DNA of 64,000 bases from positions 1-64,000 of the forward strand of contig NZ_JACIDN010000007.1 in assembly GCF_014196345.1 (NCBI RefSeq), in the 5' to 3' direction. Below the pieces are notes generated by a model. It was given only the letters and a program-made list of their open reading frames with translations. It searched no databases and was not told where the DNA came from. This stretch comes from Methylobacterium brachythecii (GTDB taxonomy: Bacteria > Pseudomonadota > Alphaproteobacteria > Rhizobiales > Beijerinckiaceae). The position numbers were made by a program, and so were the translations under genes. Positions 17,030 through 24,352 of the stretch are shown here, in pieces; the stretch's first letter is position 1, and every line of letters begins with the position of its first letter.

Positions 17030-17711
17030 CAGCTATCCCCTTCGGTCTGCCAAGACTCGACGATGATCTTCTCTACGGCTGGGAGCACGTCGGCGAGCAG
17101 AGGCGTCTTCGCGCCCATGCTCTCGGCCAGCATCAGGATCGAGGCGAAGTCGACACCGAACACCGAGCCTTGCACCGCCCGGATCTGACCCCCGCACCGT
17201 TCGAGGACCATCCAGGCGGCGATGCCGTCCGCCGTCTGTGGCGCATGAACCGTGTAGGGACATTCGGCGCAGGCTACGCCGCAGGCTCCGCAGTAGTCGG
17301 GGCCTCGGTCCCGGTAGTGCCACCGGGCAAGCTCGATGATCCGTTTTTTTCCGTGTCCACCGTGAAGGCGGGCGTGGCATAGTCACGATCCAGGCGGTCG
17401 TAGATCGGGCAGAGGCCAAGCAGCCGGTCAATGTTGTCGGGCGTGACCTGGGCCGGCTGATCTTTCTCGTCAGCGACGCCTTCCCATTCGACGATGCCGT
17501 TGCGAACCAGAGCCCGAACGAGCCCGACGCCAGCGCGGGTATTGGCCGTCTGATCGCCTTCCTCGGCTTCCGAAAACACTTCGGCCGCCTCCCTGCGAGC
17601 CAGAGCCATCGCGACAGGGTCGATCGGCCGGACCTTCACGCGCAGCCCTTCGGCTACCGAGGACAGATCGATCCAATAGGGTTCGCGCGGCAGTGCGCCG
17701 AGTTTCAACAT
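17029..17711 (-). CDS. tail assembly chaperone G-T fusion made by -1 frameshift
   Basis: Predicted 227-residue frameshift product: 123 residues of the G frame, then 104 codons in the -1 frame starting at 17343 and ending at 17029. No stop occurs in the -1 frame between the slip site and 17029. The T part contains a cysteine cluster, DYCGACGVACAEC, then a helical end (FASILMLAESMGAK, VLPAVEKIIVESW). An ATG at 17211 lies inside this frame and could be mistaken for a 60-residue gene. In lambda the G-T product binds the tape measure and recruits tail-tube protein. Confidence 0.8.
17274..17711 (-). CDS. tail assembly chaperone (G-like)
   Basis: A 145-residue protein made by normal decoding, acting as the abundant tail assembly chaperone. 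It begins MLKLGALPREPYWIDLSSVAEG and contains VKVRPIDPVAMALARREAAEVF. It ends after a Gly/Ser/Thr-rich tail that is simply the 0-frame read-through of the T coding region. It lies between the tail-tube gene and the tape measure gene, the fixed position for this function. Confidence 0.82.
   Translation of the reverse strand: MLKLGALPREPYWIDLSSVAEGLRVKVRPIDPVAMALARREAAEVFSEAEEGDQTANTRAGVGLVRALVRNGIVEWEGVADEKDQPAQVTPDNIDRLLGLCPIYDRLDRDYATPAFTVDTEKNGSSSLPGGTTGTEAPTTAEPAA
17343..17349 (-). promoter_or_regulatory. A AAA AAC -1 ribosomal slippery heptamer
   Basis: On the minus strand the codons GAA AAA AAC of the G frame contain the heptamer A AAA AAC in the correct phase (X XXY YYZ) for -1 slippage. 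It is followed by CGGATC and a GC-rich region able to form secondary structure. The slip joins residue 123 of G to the T frame. Confidence 0.82.
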
Positions 17712-17753
17712 GGTGACCCTTGAGAGTGAAATGTTGCTTGGAGAGCCGATGCC

Positions 17754-17966
17754 GTGCTGAATGCCAGCATGTGGATTTTCGTCTGGCTATCGGTCGCCGC
17801 CCATGGCGTCGTGTCCTCTGGAACAATTGAGTTCCCGACCAAGGAAGCCTGCGAAGCGGGTAAAAAGAGTTGGGGTGAGATGTACGTCACCCAAACTGAG
17901 CGCGGCGGGTCAGCTCCATACTTGGATGCTAAATGCATTCAGAAGCAGACCGGAAAGCCTCAGTAG
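17754..17966 (+). CDS. plus-strand secreted/anchored small protein (moron)
   Basis: A 70-residue protein running against the tail operon in the gap between the tail-tube and G genes. It has an N-terminal signal or anchor helix (WIFVWLSVAAHGVV) followed by a hydrophilic part with two cysteines, EACEAGKKSWGE and DAKCIQKQ, which could pair in the periplasm. The GTG start at 17754 has GGAG 10 bases upstream; ATG at 17769 is an alternative without a good ribosome site. The last 7 bases overlap the tail-tube gene in antisense. Confidence 0.65.
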   Translation: MLNASMWIFVWLSVAAHGVVSSGTIEFPTKEACEAGKKSWGEMYVTQTERGGSAPYLDAKCIQKQTGKPQ

Positions 17967-18904
17967 CCCTCGACGTCATTCACCAGGATGGCGGTCACGG
18001 TCCGGCCGAGTGTCGGATCCTTCGCTGCCTGCCAAGCGAAGGTGGCCTGCACCCCGTTCGGCCCCGTGACGGGAGTCTTGGCCTTCGGCAAGAACACCGA
18101 GTGCCCCTTGATGATCAGCGAGCGGCTCGCGTCGGTGGTCCAGCCGAAGTCCAGCTCGCACGGCGTGCCGTTGGTGGCCTGGTCGAGCAGCGTCGTGCTG
18201 TCGAAGCGCACTACGATCTGCCCCGACATCATCACCATGCCGGCGTCGGCGTCGGCGATGCGGCCGTCGGCGCGCAGCACCTCCACCTTCTCCAGCTGGT
18301 TCGAATAGGTGAACTCGGACGAGACGACGGTGCCGAGCGCGATGCCGTTCCGGCTGACGCTGCCCTGTGCCTGCGCGAACCGCTCGATGACGGCCTCAGA
18401 GGGCGATGCGGCCGCGCCGGGCACCGCCGCCTTCGTCTCGCCCTGGGCGATGAGTCCCAACGTCGCCGTCAGCAGCCCCGAGCGCTGCATGGCCACGCGC
18501 ATGGTGTTGCCCCGAACGCCGAAGTTCATCCCGTAGCTGGGCACCTCGGGCATGCCGATCTGGACGGACATCGACGGCAGTTGCTGCGCACCGGAGTGAA
18601 ATTCGTGAGTGTGGACGTCAGACGCCGCTGTGCTGGTCGGCGCACCGAAGTACAGCTTCAGCCACGTCCCGAAGTTGCGCAGGTCGATCGGCACGACGAC
18701 GTCGCCATCGTTGTTCGCCACATCCTTCGTCGGCGGCAGTGGCTCGCGGCCGTAGCCGAGCAGGTCCGATTCCAGCAGCCCCTGCTCCTCACCGAGCTGC
18801 GAGGACACGAAGGGCAGCTTCGCAAACCCGGTGCTGGGCGGCGTGCCGTAGGTAGTTTCGAAGGCAGCCGCCATGATGGCGTTCGCGCCGCGTGCTCGGG
18901 CCAT
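17960..18904 (-). CDS. major tail tube protein
   Basis: A 314-residue structural protein forming the tail tube. It begins ARGANAIMAAAFETTYGTPPS, typical of the phage tail tube 2 / tail_3 group, is rich in beta strands and contains VPIDLRNFGTWLKLYFGAP and GWTTDASRSLIIKGHSVF. It lies between the tail terminator-like gene and the G/G-T chaperones, as V does in lambda. Confidence 0.87.
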   Translation of the reverse strand: MARARGANAIMAAAFETTYGTPPSTGFAKLPFVSSQLGEEQGLLESDLLGYGREPLPPTKDVANNDGDVVVPIDLRNFGTWLKLYFGAPTSTAASDVHTHEFHSGAQQLPSMSVQIGMPEVPSYGMNFGVRGNTMRVAMQRSGLLTATLGLIAQGETKAAVPGAAASPSEAVIERFAQAQGSVSRNGIALGTVVSSEFTYSNQLEKVEVLRADGRIADADAGMVMMSGQIVVRFDSTTLLDQATNGTPCELDFGWTTDASRSLIIKGHSVFLPKAKTPVTGPNGVQATFAWQAAKDPTLGRTVTAILVNDVEGY

Positions 18905-18917
18905 GGTGGTGCTCCTG

Positions 18918-19352
18918 TCAGTTCAGGGGGTCGGTGGTGCCGTAGGTCGCCACGATGGTGACGAGAGCGGCGCGCGAGACAGCGGCGCCGGAGGTGGTGA
19001 GCGGCTCGGTGCTGACGTCACCGACCTGCACGTAGTCGCAGAGGCCGCCGAGGGTCCGGTCCGCCGCGATGGCGGCCCCGATTTTGCCGAGCATCGTGTC
19101 GAGCGCGGTCTCGGCCGCGATCGTCTTGGTCTTGTTCGCCGCGACGTCGACGGGGATCTGATGATCGAAGACGTAGGTCGCCGGGCTTAGGGTGACTTCG
19201 GGATCACCGGGGTCACCGTCGTCGATATTCACGAAGCCGCCGTCGGGAAGGGTCTGCTGCTTGACCTCGTTCCGGTAGTGGGCGGCCTGGGGCAGCGCGC
19301 CCTTGATGAGGGCGGCCAGCGCCTGGATGACCTGCTCGCGCTTGCTCGCCAT
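18918..19352 (-). CDS. tail completion / tail terminator-like protein
   Basis: A 144-residue protein in the lambda U position. It begins ASKREQVIQALAALIKGALPQAAHYRNEV and contains FVNIDDGDPGDPEVTLSPATYVFDHQIPV and VATYGTTDPLN, the pattern of minor tail/terminator proteins that cap the tail tube. The start at 19352 overlaps the stop of the collagen-like gene as ATGA; the longer upstream frame is a shadow. Confidence 0.75.
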   Translation of the reverse strand: MASKREQVIQALAALIKGALPQAAHYRNEVKQQTLPDGGFVNIDDGDPGDPEVTLSPATYVFDHQIPVDVAANKTKTIAAETALDTMLGKIGAAIAADRTLGGLCDYVQVGDVSTEPLTTSGAAVSRAALVTIVATYGTTDPLN

Positions 19353-20479
19353 CAGGGCACCGGCGCGGTGGCGATGACATCGACAGGCGTGAGGTCGGTC
19401 GCCGTGCAGGTGAACGTGTCGTAGCCGACGAGGGCGGTCACGAGGCCGATGACGGCAGGCAGCGTGCGCGAACCCCGAACCTGCCCAGAGATTGCGGTGG
19501 CGCTCTTCGTCAATCCAGTCACGACGTAATCGCGGCCGCCCGACCTCCATGCGGTGGCGGTGACGATCGGCGATGCCGAGAAACGTCCCGATGGTAGCGT
19601 GACGATGAAGGTGCAGTCGGCCTTCGAAGCTACGGTGGTGGCGAACTGAGCGAAGGCAGGACCGGTCGCACCCGTGTCACCCTTAGCGCCGGCATCTCCC
19701 TTGGCGCCCGCTAGTCCTGCGGCTCCTGCGCTGCCCTGAGAGCCCGCATCGCCTTTCGGGCCTGTTGCTCCGATTGCTCCTGCCGGACCCTGGCCGCCCA
19801 CTGCTCCAGGGTCTCCCTTGGCACCGGTGGCGCCTTGCGGTCCGATTGGTCCGACATCGCCTTTGTCGCCTTCTGCTCCTGGAAAACCGGCAACGCCCTG
19901 AGGGCCGGGATCTCCCTGCGGCCCTTTGGCGCCTGTAGCGCCTACAGGACCCGCAGGCCCTGCCGGGCCAGTGGCGCCGGTATCCCCCTTCGGACCAGCC
20001 GAGCCGTCCTTGCCTGCTGCGCCTGCCGCGCCTGCAGGTCCTCGATCGCCCTGAGGCCCGGCAGCACCCACAGGTCCAGCCAGGCCGTCTGCGCCGCAAG
20101 GGCCAGTCGCACCAGTTGGTCCGACAGGTCCAGGGCTACCGACTGCACCCGCAGAGCCTGCTGGCCCAGCAGGTCCTGGCTGTCCTTGTGGTCCGACATC
20201 ACCGCGCTCTCCTCTGGCGCCAGTGTCGCCCTTCACGCCGGGCGCGCCATCCGTACCCGGTACGCCGGGCGAACCTGCCGCACCGACCACGCGCCCGATA
20301 TCGGCGGTGGACCCGTCGGAGTAGGTTAGGACGAGGCGACCGGCCCCATTGATCGTCGTCGCCGTGACGCTGCGCCCGGCCGCTGCCGGGCTCATCATCA
20401 TCGAGCTCTCGTCCTCCGCGGCAGCGGGGCATGCGAGAAGCGCGAGAGCCGCCCCGATGGCGAGGAGACGACGCATCAA
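19352..20479 (-). CDS. secreted collagen-like protein inside the structural operon
   Basis: A 375-residue protein. An N-terminal signal peptide (MMRRLLAIGAALALLACPAAA) is followed by a short domain (about 25-65), then about 70 Gly-X-Y triplets (residues about 66-274, rich in GPAGPAGPVG, GAKGDTG and GPQGD), and a C-terminal beta-rich domain of about 95 residues with two cysteines. Collagen triplets form trimeric rods; in phages they normally occur in fibres. The cleavable signal peptide is odd for a virion part and suggests export by the lysogen. It is coupled to both neighbours by ATGA-type overlaps. Confidence 0.82.
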   Translation of the reverse strand: MMRRLLAIGAALALLACPAAAEDESSMMMSPAAAGRSVTATTINGAGRLVLTYSDGSTADIGRVVGAAGSPGVPGTDGAPGVKGDTGARGERGDVGPQGQPGPAGPAGSAGAVGSPGPVGPTGATGPCGADGLAGPVGAAGPQGDRGPAGAAGAAGKDGSAGPKGDTGATGPAGPAGPVGATGAKGPQGDPGPQGVAGFPGAEGDKGDVGPIGPQGATGAKGDPGAVGGQGPAGAIGATGPKGDAGSQGSAGAAGLAGAKGDAGAKGDTGATGPAFAQFATTVASKADCTFIVTLPSGRFSASPIVTATAWRSGGRDYVVTGLTKSATAISGQVRGSRTLPAVIGLVTALVGYDTFTCTATDLTPVDVIATAPVP

Positions 20480-21024
20480 TTGCCGTTCCCGTAGTGCAGC
20501 CGGAACGCGCAGGCGACGCCCTGTAAGTCGGCCAGCGCCATGATCGAGACGTATCGGGTCTGGCCGCCCATCGGATTCGACGAGCTGCCGAGCACGCGGC
20601 CGGACCGCGCCATGAACACCGTGTCCTCGAACTCGTTCACGGCGCCCGTCGCCGAGGTCACCAGCCGGACGTTGCTGAGGGTCTTGCCGCCGAAGGTGAC
20701 GGCTTGGGTGGTCACCGGCGCCGTCACCGACACCGAAGCGATGACGATGTCGGCAGGGCAGAGATTGAGCCCGCGATAGACCGGTGCGCCGTCGGGCTGG
20801 ACGATCTCATAGGTCTGCGGCGTTGTGCTGACCGGGAGCGCGAAAGCCTTGCCGTTGCGCGCGAAGGGCACCGCCGAGGTGACGTTTCCGTCGCGGTCGT
20901 AGACGGCAACCGGCTTCAGCGTCTCGCTGCGCGGGACGCCAGGGGCGACAGCCGGCGGCTTTTCGGCCAAGGCCGCGCCGGAAATGAGTAGGAGGCCGAG
21001 GATCAGGGCAACGCAACGGAGCAT
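20476..21024 (-). CDS. secreted protein paired with the collagen-like protein
   Basis: A 182-residue protein with a clear signal peptide (MLRCVALILGLLLISGAALAE). The mature part is beta-rich with two Cys (GLNLCPADIVIASVSV and LQGVACAFRLHYG) that could form a disulfide, and no recognised family. The start at 21024 has GAGGTG just upstream. Its stop overlaps the start of the collagen-like gene, so the two are almost certainly co-translated and may act together at the cell surface or on the virion. Confidence 0.72.
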   Translation of the reverse strand: MLRCVALILGLLLISGAALAEKPPAVAPGVPRSETLKPVAVYDRDGNVTSAVPFARNGKAFALPVSTTPQTYEIVQPDGAPVYRGLNLCPADIVIASVSVTAPVTTQAVTFGGKTLSNVRLVTSATGAVNEFEDTVFMARSGRVLGSSSNPMGGQTRYVSIMALADLQGVACAFRLHYGNGN

Positions 21025-21026
21025 CG

Positions 21027-21689
21027 TCACACCTCGTTGGCCGAACGAGCTTCGTCGATGAGAGCGGGCGCGCGAGCGGCCCATTCCTGAGCGATCCGAT
21101 CCACGTCGAGCCGCTTCCGGAGCTTCGCCTGTTTCACCAGAACGAAAATCACCACGAACGAGCGTCCAGCTGTCGGGCCGCCCTCATTGATCGGCTTGAA
21201 GGACTTGCGCCGCTGGAAGCGAGCCGCCTGGCGCCGGTAAAAGGCATCGGCGACGAGCACGCCGCCCGATTTGCTTGGCACGAAGCGCAGCTTCACGCCG
21301 GTTTCGCGTTCCCAGTCGGCCGGGGTGAGGCGTTTGCTGCCCTTGGAGACGCTGACGTGCTTCACGCCGGCGTCGGGGGCCGGGATCGCGAGGAATTTCT
21401 TGTTCTGCGCCGTGATCGTGACGCCCTGCTCGAAAGCCATGATCAGCTTCGCCGCGTTCGAGCTGACGTAGGCGGCCGCCTCAAGGCTTTCACCGCTCTC
21501 AGGATACGTCGCACCGCGCCATGTGTTCGCAAGACGCTGACCGAGGCCGGCCCGCTTCACGTCGGCTCGCAGGTCGCCTTTCAGGCCGTCGGTCGCCTTA
21601 CGCATGCCGGCGGTGACCGAGCGCGCGAGACCCTTGGCTTCGCCCTGCATGCCCTCGGTAAAACTCGGGATCTGGACGCCGAACCTCAC
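21027..21689 (-). CDS. DUF6441-type tail/connector protein
   Basis: A 220-residue basic protein matching the DUF6441 style: N-terminal RFGVQIPSFTEGMQGEAKGLARSV, a long helix, ITAQNKKFLAIPAPDAG, and YRRQAARFQRRKSFKPINEGGPTAGRSFVVIFVLVKQAKLRKRLD. Proteins of this group occupy the lambda Z position and take part in tail completion at the head-proximal end. It overlaps the upstream gene by four bases. Confidence 0.75.
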   Translation of the reverse strand: MRFGVQIPSFTEGMQGEAKGLARSVTAGMRKATDGLKGDLRADVKRAGLGQRLANTWRGATYPESGESLEAAAYVSSNAAKLIMAFEQGVTITAQNKKFLAIPAPDAGVKHVSVSKGSKRLTPADWERETGVKLRFVPSKSGGVLVADAFYRRQAARFQRRKSFKPINEGGPTAGRSFVVIFVLVKQAKLRKRLDVDRIAQEWAARAPALIDEARSANEV

Positions 21690-22045
21690 GGCGCGTCCTC
21701 GTCCGGATCGGGCTGCACCATCTGCACCTCGAGGGTGCGCACGATGCGATGGGCGTCGATCTTCGACAGGCCGATGACCTCGACCGTGCCCGCCGGTTCG
21801 CCGTCCTCAGCCTGCATCTCGAAGGTGTCGCCCTGCGCCGGGCTCGGCACCTCGGACAAGCGCACGTCGATCAGCATGGCGTCGAGGTCGTACTGGTTGC
21901 CGCCGAGACCGACGATGGCCTCGGGCGACTTCCTGATGATGCGCACCGGCACGCCATCACCCTGACCTCCAGCACGCCAAAGGGCGTCTCCGGCGATGTT
22001 CGGATCGTCGAAGATGGAATCGATGGCGAGGGAGAAGGCGGACAT
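21686..22045 (-). CDS. head-tail joining protein, FII-like
   Basis: A 119-residue protein that fits the head-tail attachment family (lambda FII type): SAFSLAIDSIFDDPNIAGDALWR, then a beta-rich core with VPVRIIRKSPEAI and GDTFEMQAEDGEPAGTVEVIG. It lies between the capsid gene block and the tail genes, as expected for a connector component. Confidence 0.78.
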   Translation of the reverse strand: MSAFSLAIDSIFDDPNIAGDALWRAGGQGDGVPVRIIRKSPEAIVGLGGNQYDLDAMLIDVRLSEVPSPAQGDTFEMQAEDGEPAGTVEVIGLSKIDAHRIVRTLEVQMVQPDPDEDAP

Positions 22046-22048
22046 GGT

Positions 22049-22321
22049 TTAGGATTGCTTCGAGCCGCGCTTGTCGTCCTCGTTCTCGGGCTCGGAGCCA
22101 GGCTTGGGCGACTGCGCTGCCGTCACATCCGGCCCGCGCTTGCCGTCACCACCCTCCTCCTCGGCCGAGACGTGTGTCCCGGCCTGCAGCGCAGCCTGAG
22201 CTGCATCCCAGTCGAGCGTGACGATCTCGCCGTCCTTCTTGCCTGTTTCGCGCAATCGCATGGCGACCTCCTTCGATGCGGCCGCCCTCTTTCGGGGAGC
22301 CAAGATGATGGGATCGGCCAC
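22049..22321 (-). CDS. small head-region protein, unknown
   Basis: A 90-residue hydrophilic protein with a charged disordered C-terminal half (SAEEEGGDGKRGPDVTAAQS). The short folded part includes ETGKKDGEIVTLDWDAAQAAL. It sits in the place of lambda FI between capsid and connector genes. A packaging or assembly accessory role like FI is possible but only positional. Confidence 0.6.
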   Translation of the reverse strand: MADPIILAPRKRAAASKEVAMRLRETGKKDGEIVTLDWDAAQAALQAGTHVSAEEEGGDGKRGPDVTAAQSPKPGSEPENEDDKRGSKQS

Positions 22322-22389
22322 CGCGGCGGCCGGCCATGGGTTGGCCTCGTCGGCGATGAGCCGCTGACGAGGTCGCGTTGCCGGGTCGA

Positions 22390-23466
22390 TCAGTTCGAGG
22401 AGAAGCCGCGCACCAGGGTGGCGGGCCGCTTCACGAGCGGGAGGGGATTGGACTCGGTATGCATGTCCATGCCCTTGCCGAACTTCATGCGCTCCAGCGG
22501 AGCCACGAAGACCTGGTCGTCGACGTTGGGCGCGATGTTGACCTCGTCGACGAAGTCCGGTGGCGCCCAGTAGTTCGTGAAGGTGTCCCCGGTGCCGAGC
22601 GGGAAGAACCGCACATCGCCGTCGGGGATGAAGCGCTGCACGCTGGTGCTACCGTCCTCGTTCAGCTTCGTCGCCTGACCCCGGTATTCCTCGAACGTGA
22701 TGTTCTGGAAGGTGAAGCCCTTGCGCAGATCGTTGCGCAGCGGGTTCTGGGTCGAGGCGAAGTACTTGTAGGCGTCCTTCACACTGGCATGCGTGACGAA
22801 GCGATCGAACCAGGAGGGCGAGGCCAGGGCCTGGACGCCGGTCATGGTGTCGCCGAGGAGATTGTCCTCGATATAGCCGGACACCTCGCGGCATTTGCTG
22901 CCGACATCCGTGCCGGCCGTGCCGAGCGCGAAGTCGACCTGCTTCGGCACGATCCCGAACTCGGTGAACAGGTTGATGAGCGGCGTGCCGTCGTAGTCGA
23001 CGATGACACCGGTGATGGCGCTGACCCGCAGGTGTTCGAGCGTGATAGCGTGCTTGCGCCGCATGGTGATCAGCTTGCGGTTGACCATGCCGAGCACGGT
23101 CTCGAGGCCTATGCCGGAAGCGACGCCGCCGCCCGCTCCCGCGACACCGACCCGCATCAGCATGTTCTGCACGTCGAGGGCGAGCACGCTGTCGTCATGC
23201 GGGATGTGCGGGACCACGAAGGCCTTGAGCCGGGCGCGCTCGGGCGTGCCGAGGCTCGGCGGTGCGCCGCGCGGGCGCGTCGGCAGAAGGTTGAGCACGC
23301 CGTTGTTGATGTCGATCGTCACCGAGGTCGTGGCGATCGGCTCGTCGGTGAAGAGGCCGAGTTCGTTCAGCCGTCCGTAGGTGTTCGGGACGAGATTGAC
23401 GCTCTCGGTCAGCGAGCTCGCCGAGAACGCGTTGCTGTTGGTGATGTCGAGGATGATATCGGGCAT
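22390..23466 (-). CDS. major capsid protein, gpE family
   Basis: A 358-residue major capsid protein of the lambda E type (PF03864). Typical features are SASSLTESVNLVPNTYGRLNELG, SVTIDINNGVLNLLPTRPRGAPP, the KAFVVPHIPHDD segment, and the C-terminal FFPLGTGDTFTNYWAPPDFVDEVN. The start at 23466 was chosen because upstream residues read as shadow sequence and the decoration gene stops five bases before it. Confidence 0.92.
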   Translation of the reverse strand: MPDIILDITNSNAFSASSLTESVNLVPNTYGRLNELGLFTDEPIATTSVTIDINNGVLNLLPTRPRGAPPSLGTPERARLKAFVVPHIPHDDSVLALDVQNMLMRVGVAGAGGGVASGIGLETVLGMVNRKLITMRRKHAITLEHLRVSAITGVIVDYDGTPLINLFTEFGIVPKQVDFALGTAGTDVGSKCREVSGYIEDNLLGDTMTGVQALASPSWFDRFVTHASVKDAYKYFASTQNPLRNDLRKGFTFQNITFEEYRGQATKLNEDGSTSVQRFIPDGDVRFFPLGTGDTFTNYWAPPDFVDEVNIAPNVDDQVFVAPLERMKFGKGMDMHTESNPLPLVKRPATLVRGFSSN

Positions 23467-23470
23467 CGAT

Positions 23471-23854
23471 TCAGGCTCCTTCCCGGACCTTGATGCCCAC
23501 GCTGCGCAGCTGGCCGATGGCCGCCGCGCGCTTCGTCGCATCGTTGATGGTGGATCCCCAGGTCAGGCCGGCATGGCTGACGAGGGCATGGTTCTCGATG
23601 ACGACGCAGGGGGCGTCGACGGAGGTGGCATCGACCGGCGCGACCAAGATGGCCGTCGCGGTCTGCGTGCCATCACTGCCGGTCGCGGCGGCGGGCACGT
23701 ACTTGCCGGAGGCGGCCACCTTGGCGAGCACGGTGCCGGACACGAGCGCGCCCGAGCCGCTGGCGACGGTGCCGGTGCCGCGCGAGTAGTAGGATCCGGC
23801 CTCGTACTTGAGCCAATCGCTCACGTAGACGGGGCTGTTGAGTGTCGCGCCCAT
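23471..23854 (-). CDS. head decoration protein, gpD family
   Basis: A 127-residue capsid-stabilising protein of the lambda D type (PF02924). It carries LKYEAGSYYSRGTGTVASG, VLAKVAASGKYVP, the DGTQTATAILVAPVDATS core, and NHALVSHAGLTWG with the ATKRAAAIGQLRSVGIKVRE end that are family hallmarks. It lies between protease/scaffold and capsid, the lambda gene order. Confidence 0.92.
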   Translation of the reverse strand: MGATLNSPVYVSDWLKYEAGSYYSRGTGTVASGSGALVSGTVLAKVAASGKYVPAAATGSDGTQTATAILVAPVDATSVDAPCVVIENHALVSHAGLTWGSTINDATKRAAAIGQLRSVGIKVREGA

Positions 23855-23857
23855 GGG

Positions 23858-24352
23858 TCAGGCTCCCTTCTTCACGAGGCCGGCGCGCTCGAGCTGCGAG
23901 CGCATGTTGGTCTTGGCCGCATCGGGGCCGGCCTGAGCCGGGGCCTTCTGTGCGACGTGATGCGACGACACGGCCGTCGCCTCGTCGGTCGCGACGAGCT
24001 TGTCGAAGAGCGCGGCACGGGCGTGCTCCACGGTCTTGCCCGCCGCGACCATGTCGGTGGCCAGAGCCTCCGGGATCGACGGATCGGCGCGTCGCGCGAG
24101 CGCGACCAGGGTCTTGATCTCGCCGGCCGAGCCGATGCGCGCCTTGGCCTGCTCGACCGAGGCGCCCTCGGCCAACAGGGTCGAAGCCATGGCCGGGACG
24201 CCGCCTTCGAGGCAGAGGGTCGCGATCTCGGACGCATCGGCACGGGAGACGGTCGTCGCCGTCGTGGCGATCGGCTTGTCGACGACGGCTGCGAGCGCCG
24301 CACTCGGGTTCGGTGGAAGGGCGGGTGAGCTGCCCGCCGGATCGTTGGCCAT
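23858..24352 (-). CDS. nested scaffold protein (internal start in protease gene)
   Basis: In-frame internal gene of 164 residues beginning MANDPAGSSPALPPN inside the protease gene. On the minus strand AAGGAG lies six bases before the ATG, a stronger ribosome site than most starts in this operon. The product is Ala-rich and helical (SVEQAKARIGSAGEIKTL, DKLVATDEATAV), the composition of capsid scaffolds. In lambda Nu3 is made in the same way from the 3' end of C and is removed during capsid maturation. Confidence 0.75.
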   Translation of the reverse strand: MANDPAGSSPALPPNPSAALAAVVDKPIATTATTVSRADASEIATLCLEGGVPAMASTLLAEGASVEQAKARIGSAGEIKTLVALARRADPSIPEALATDMVAAGKTVEHARAALFDKLVATDEATAVSSHHVAQKAPAQAGPDAAKTNMRSQLERAGLVKKGA

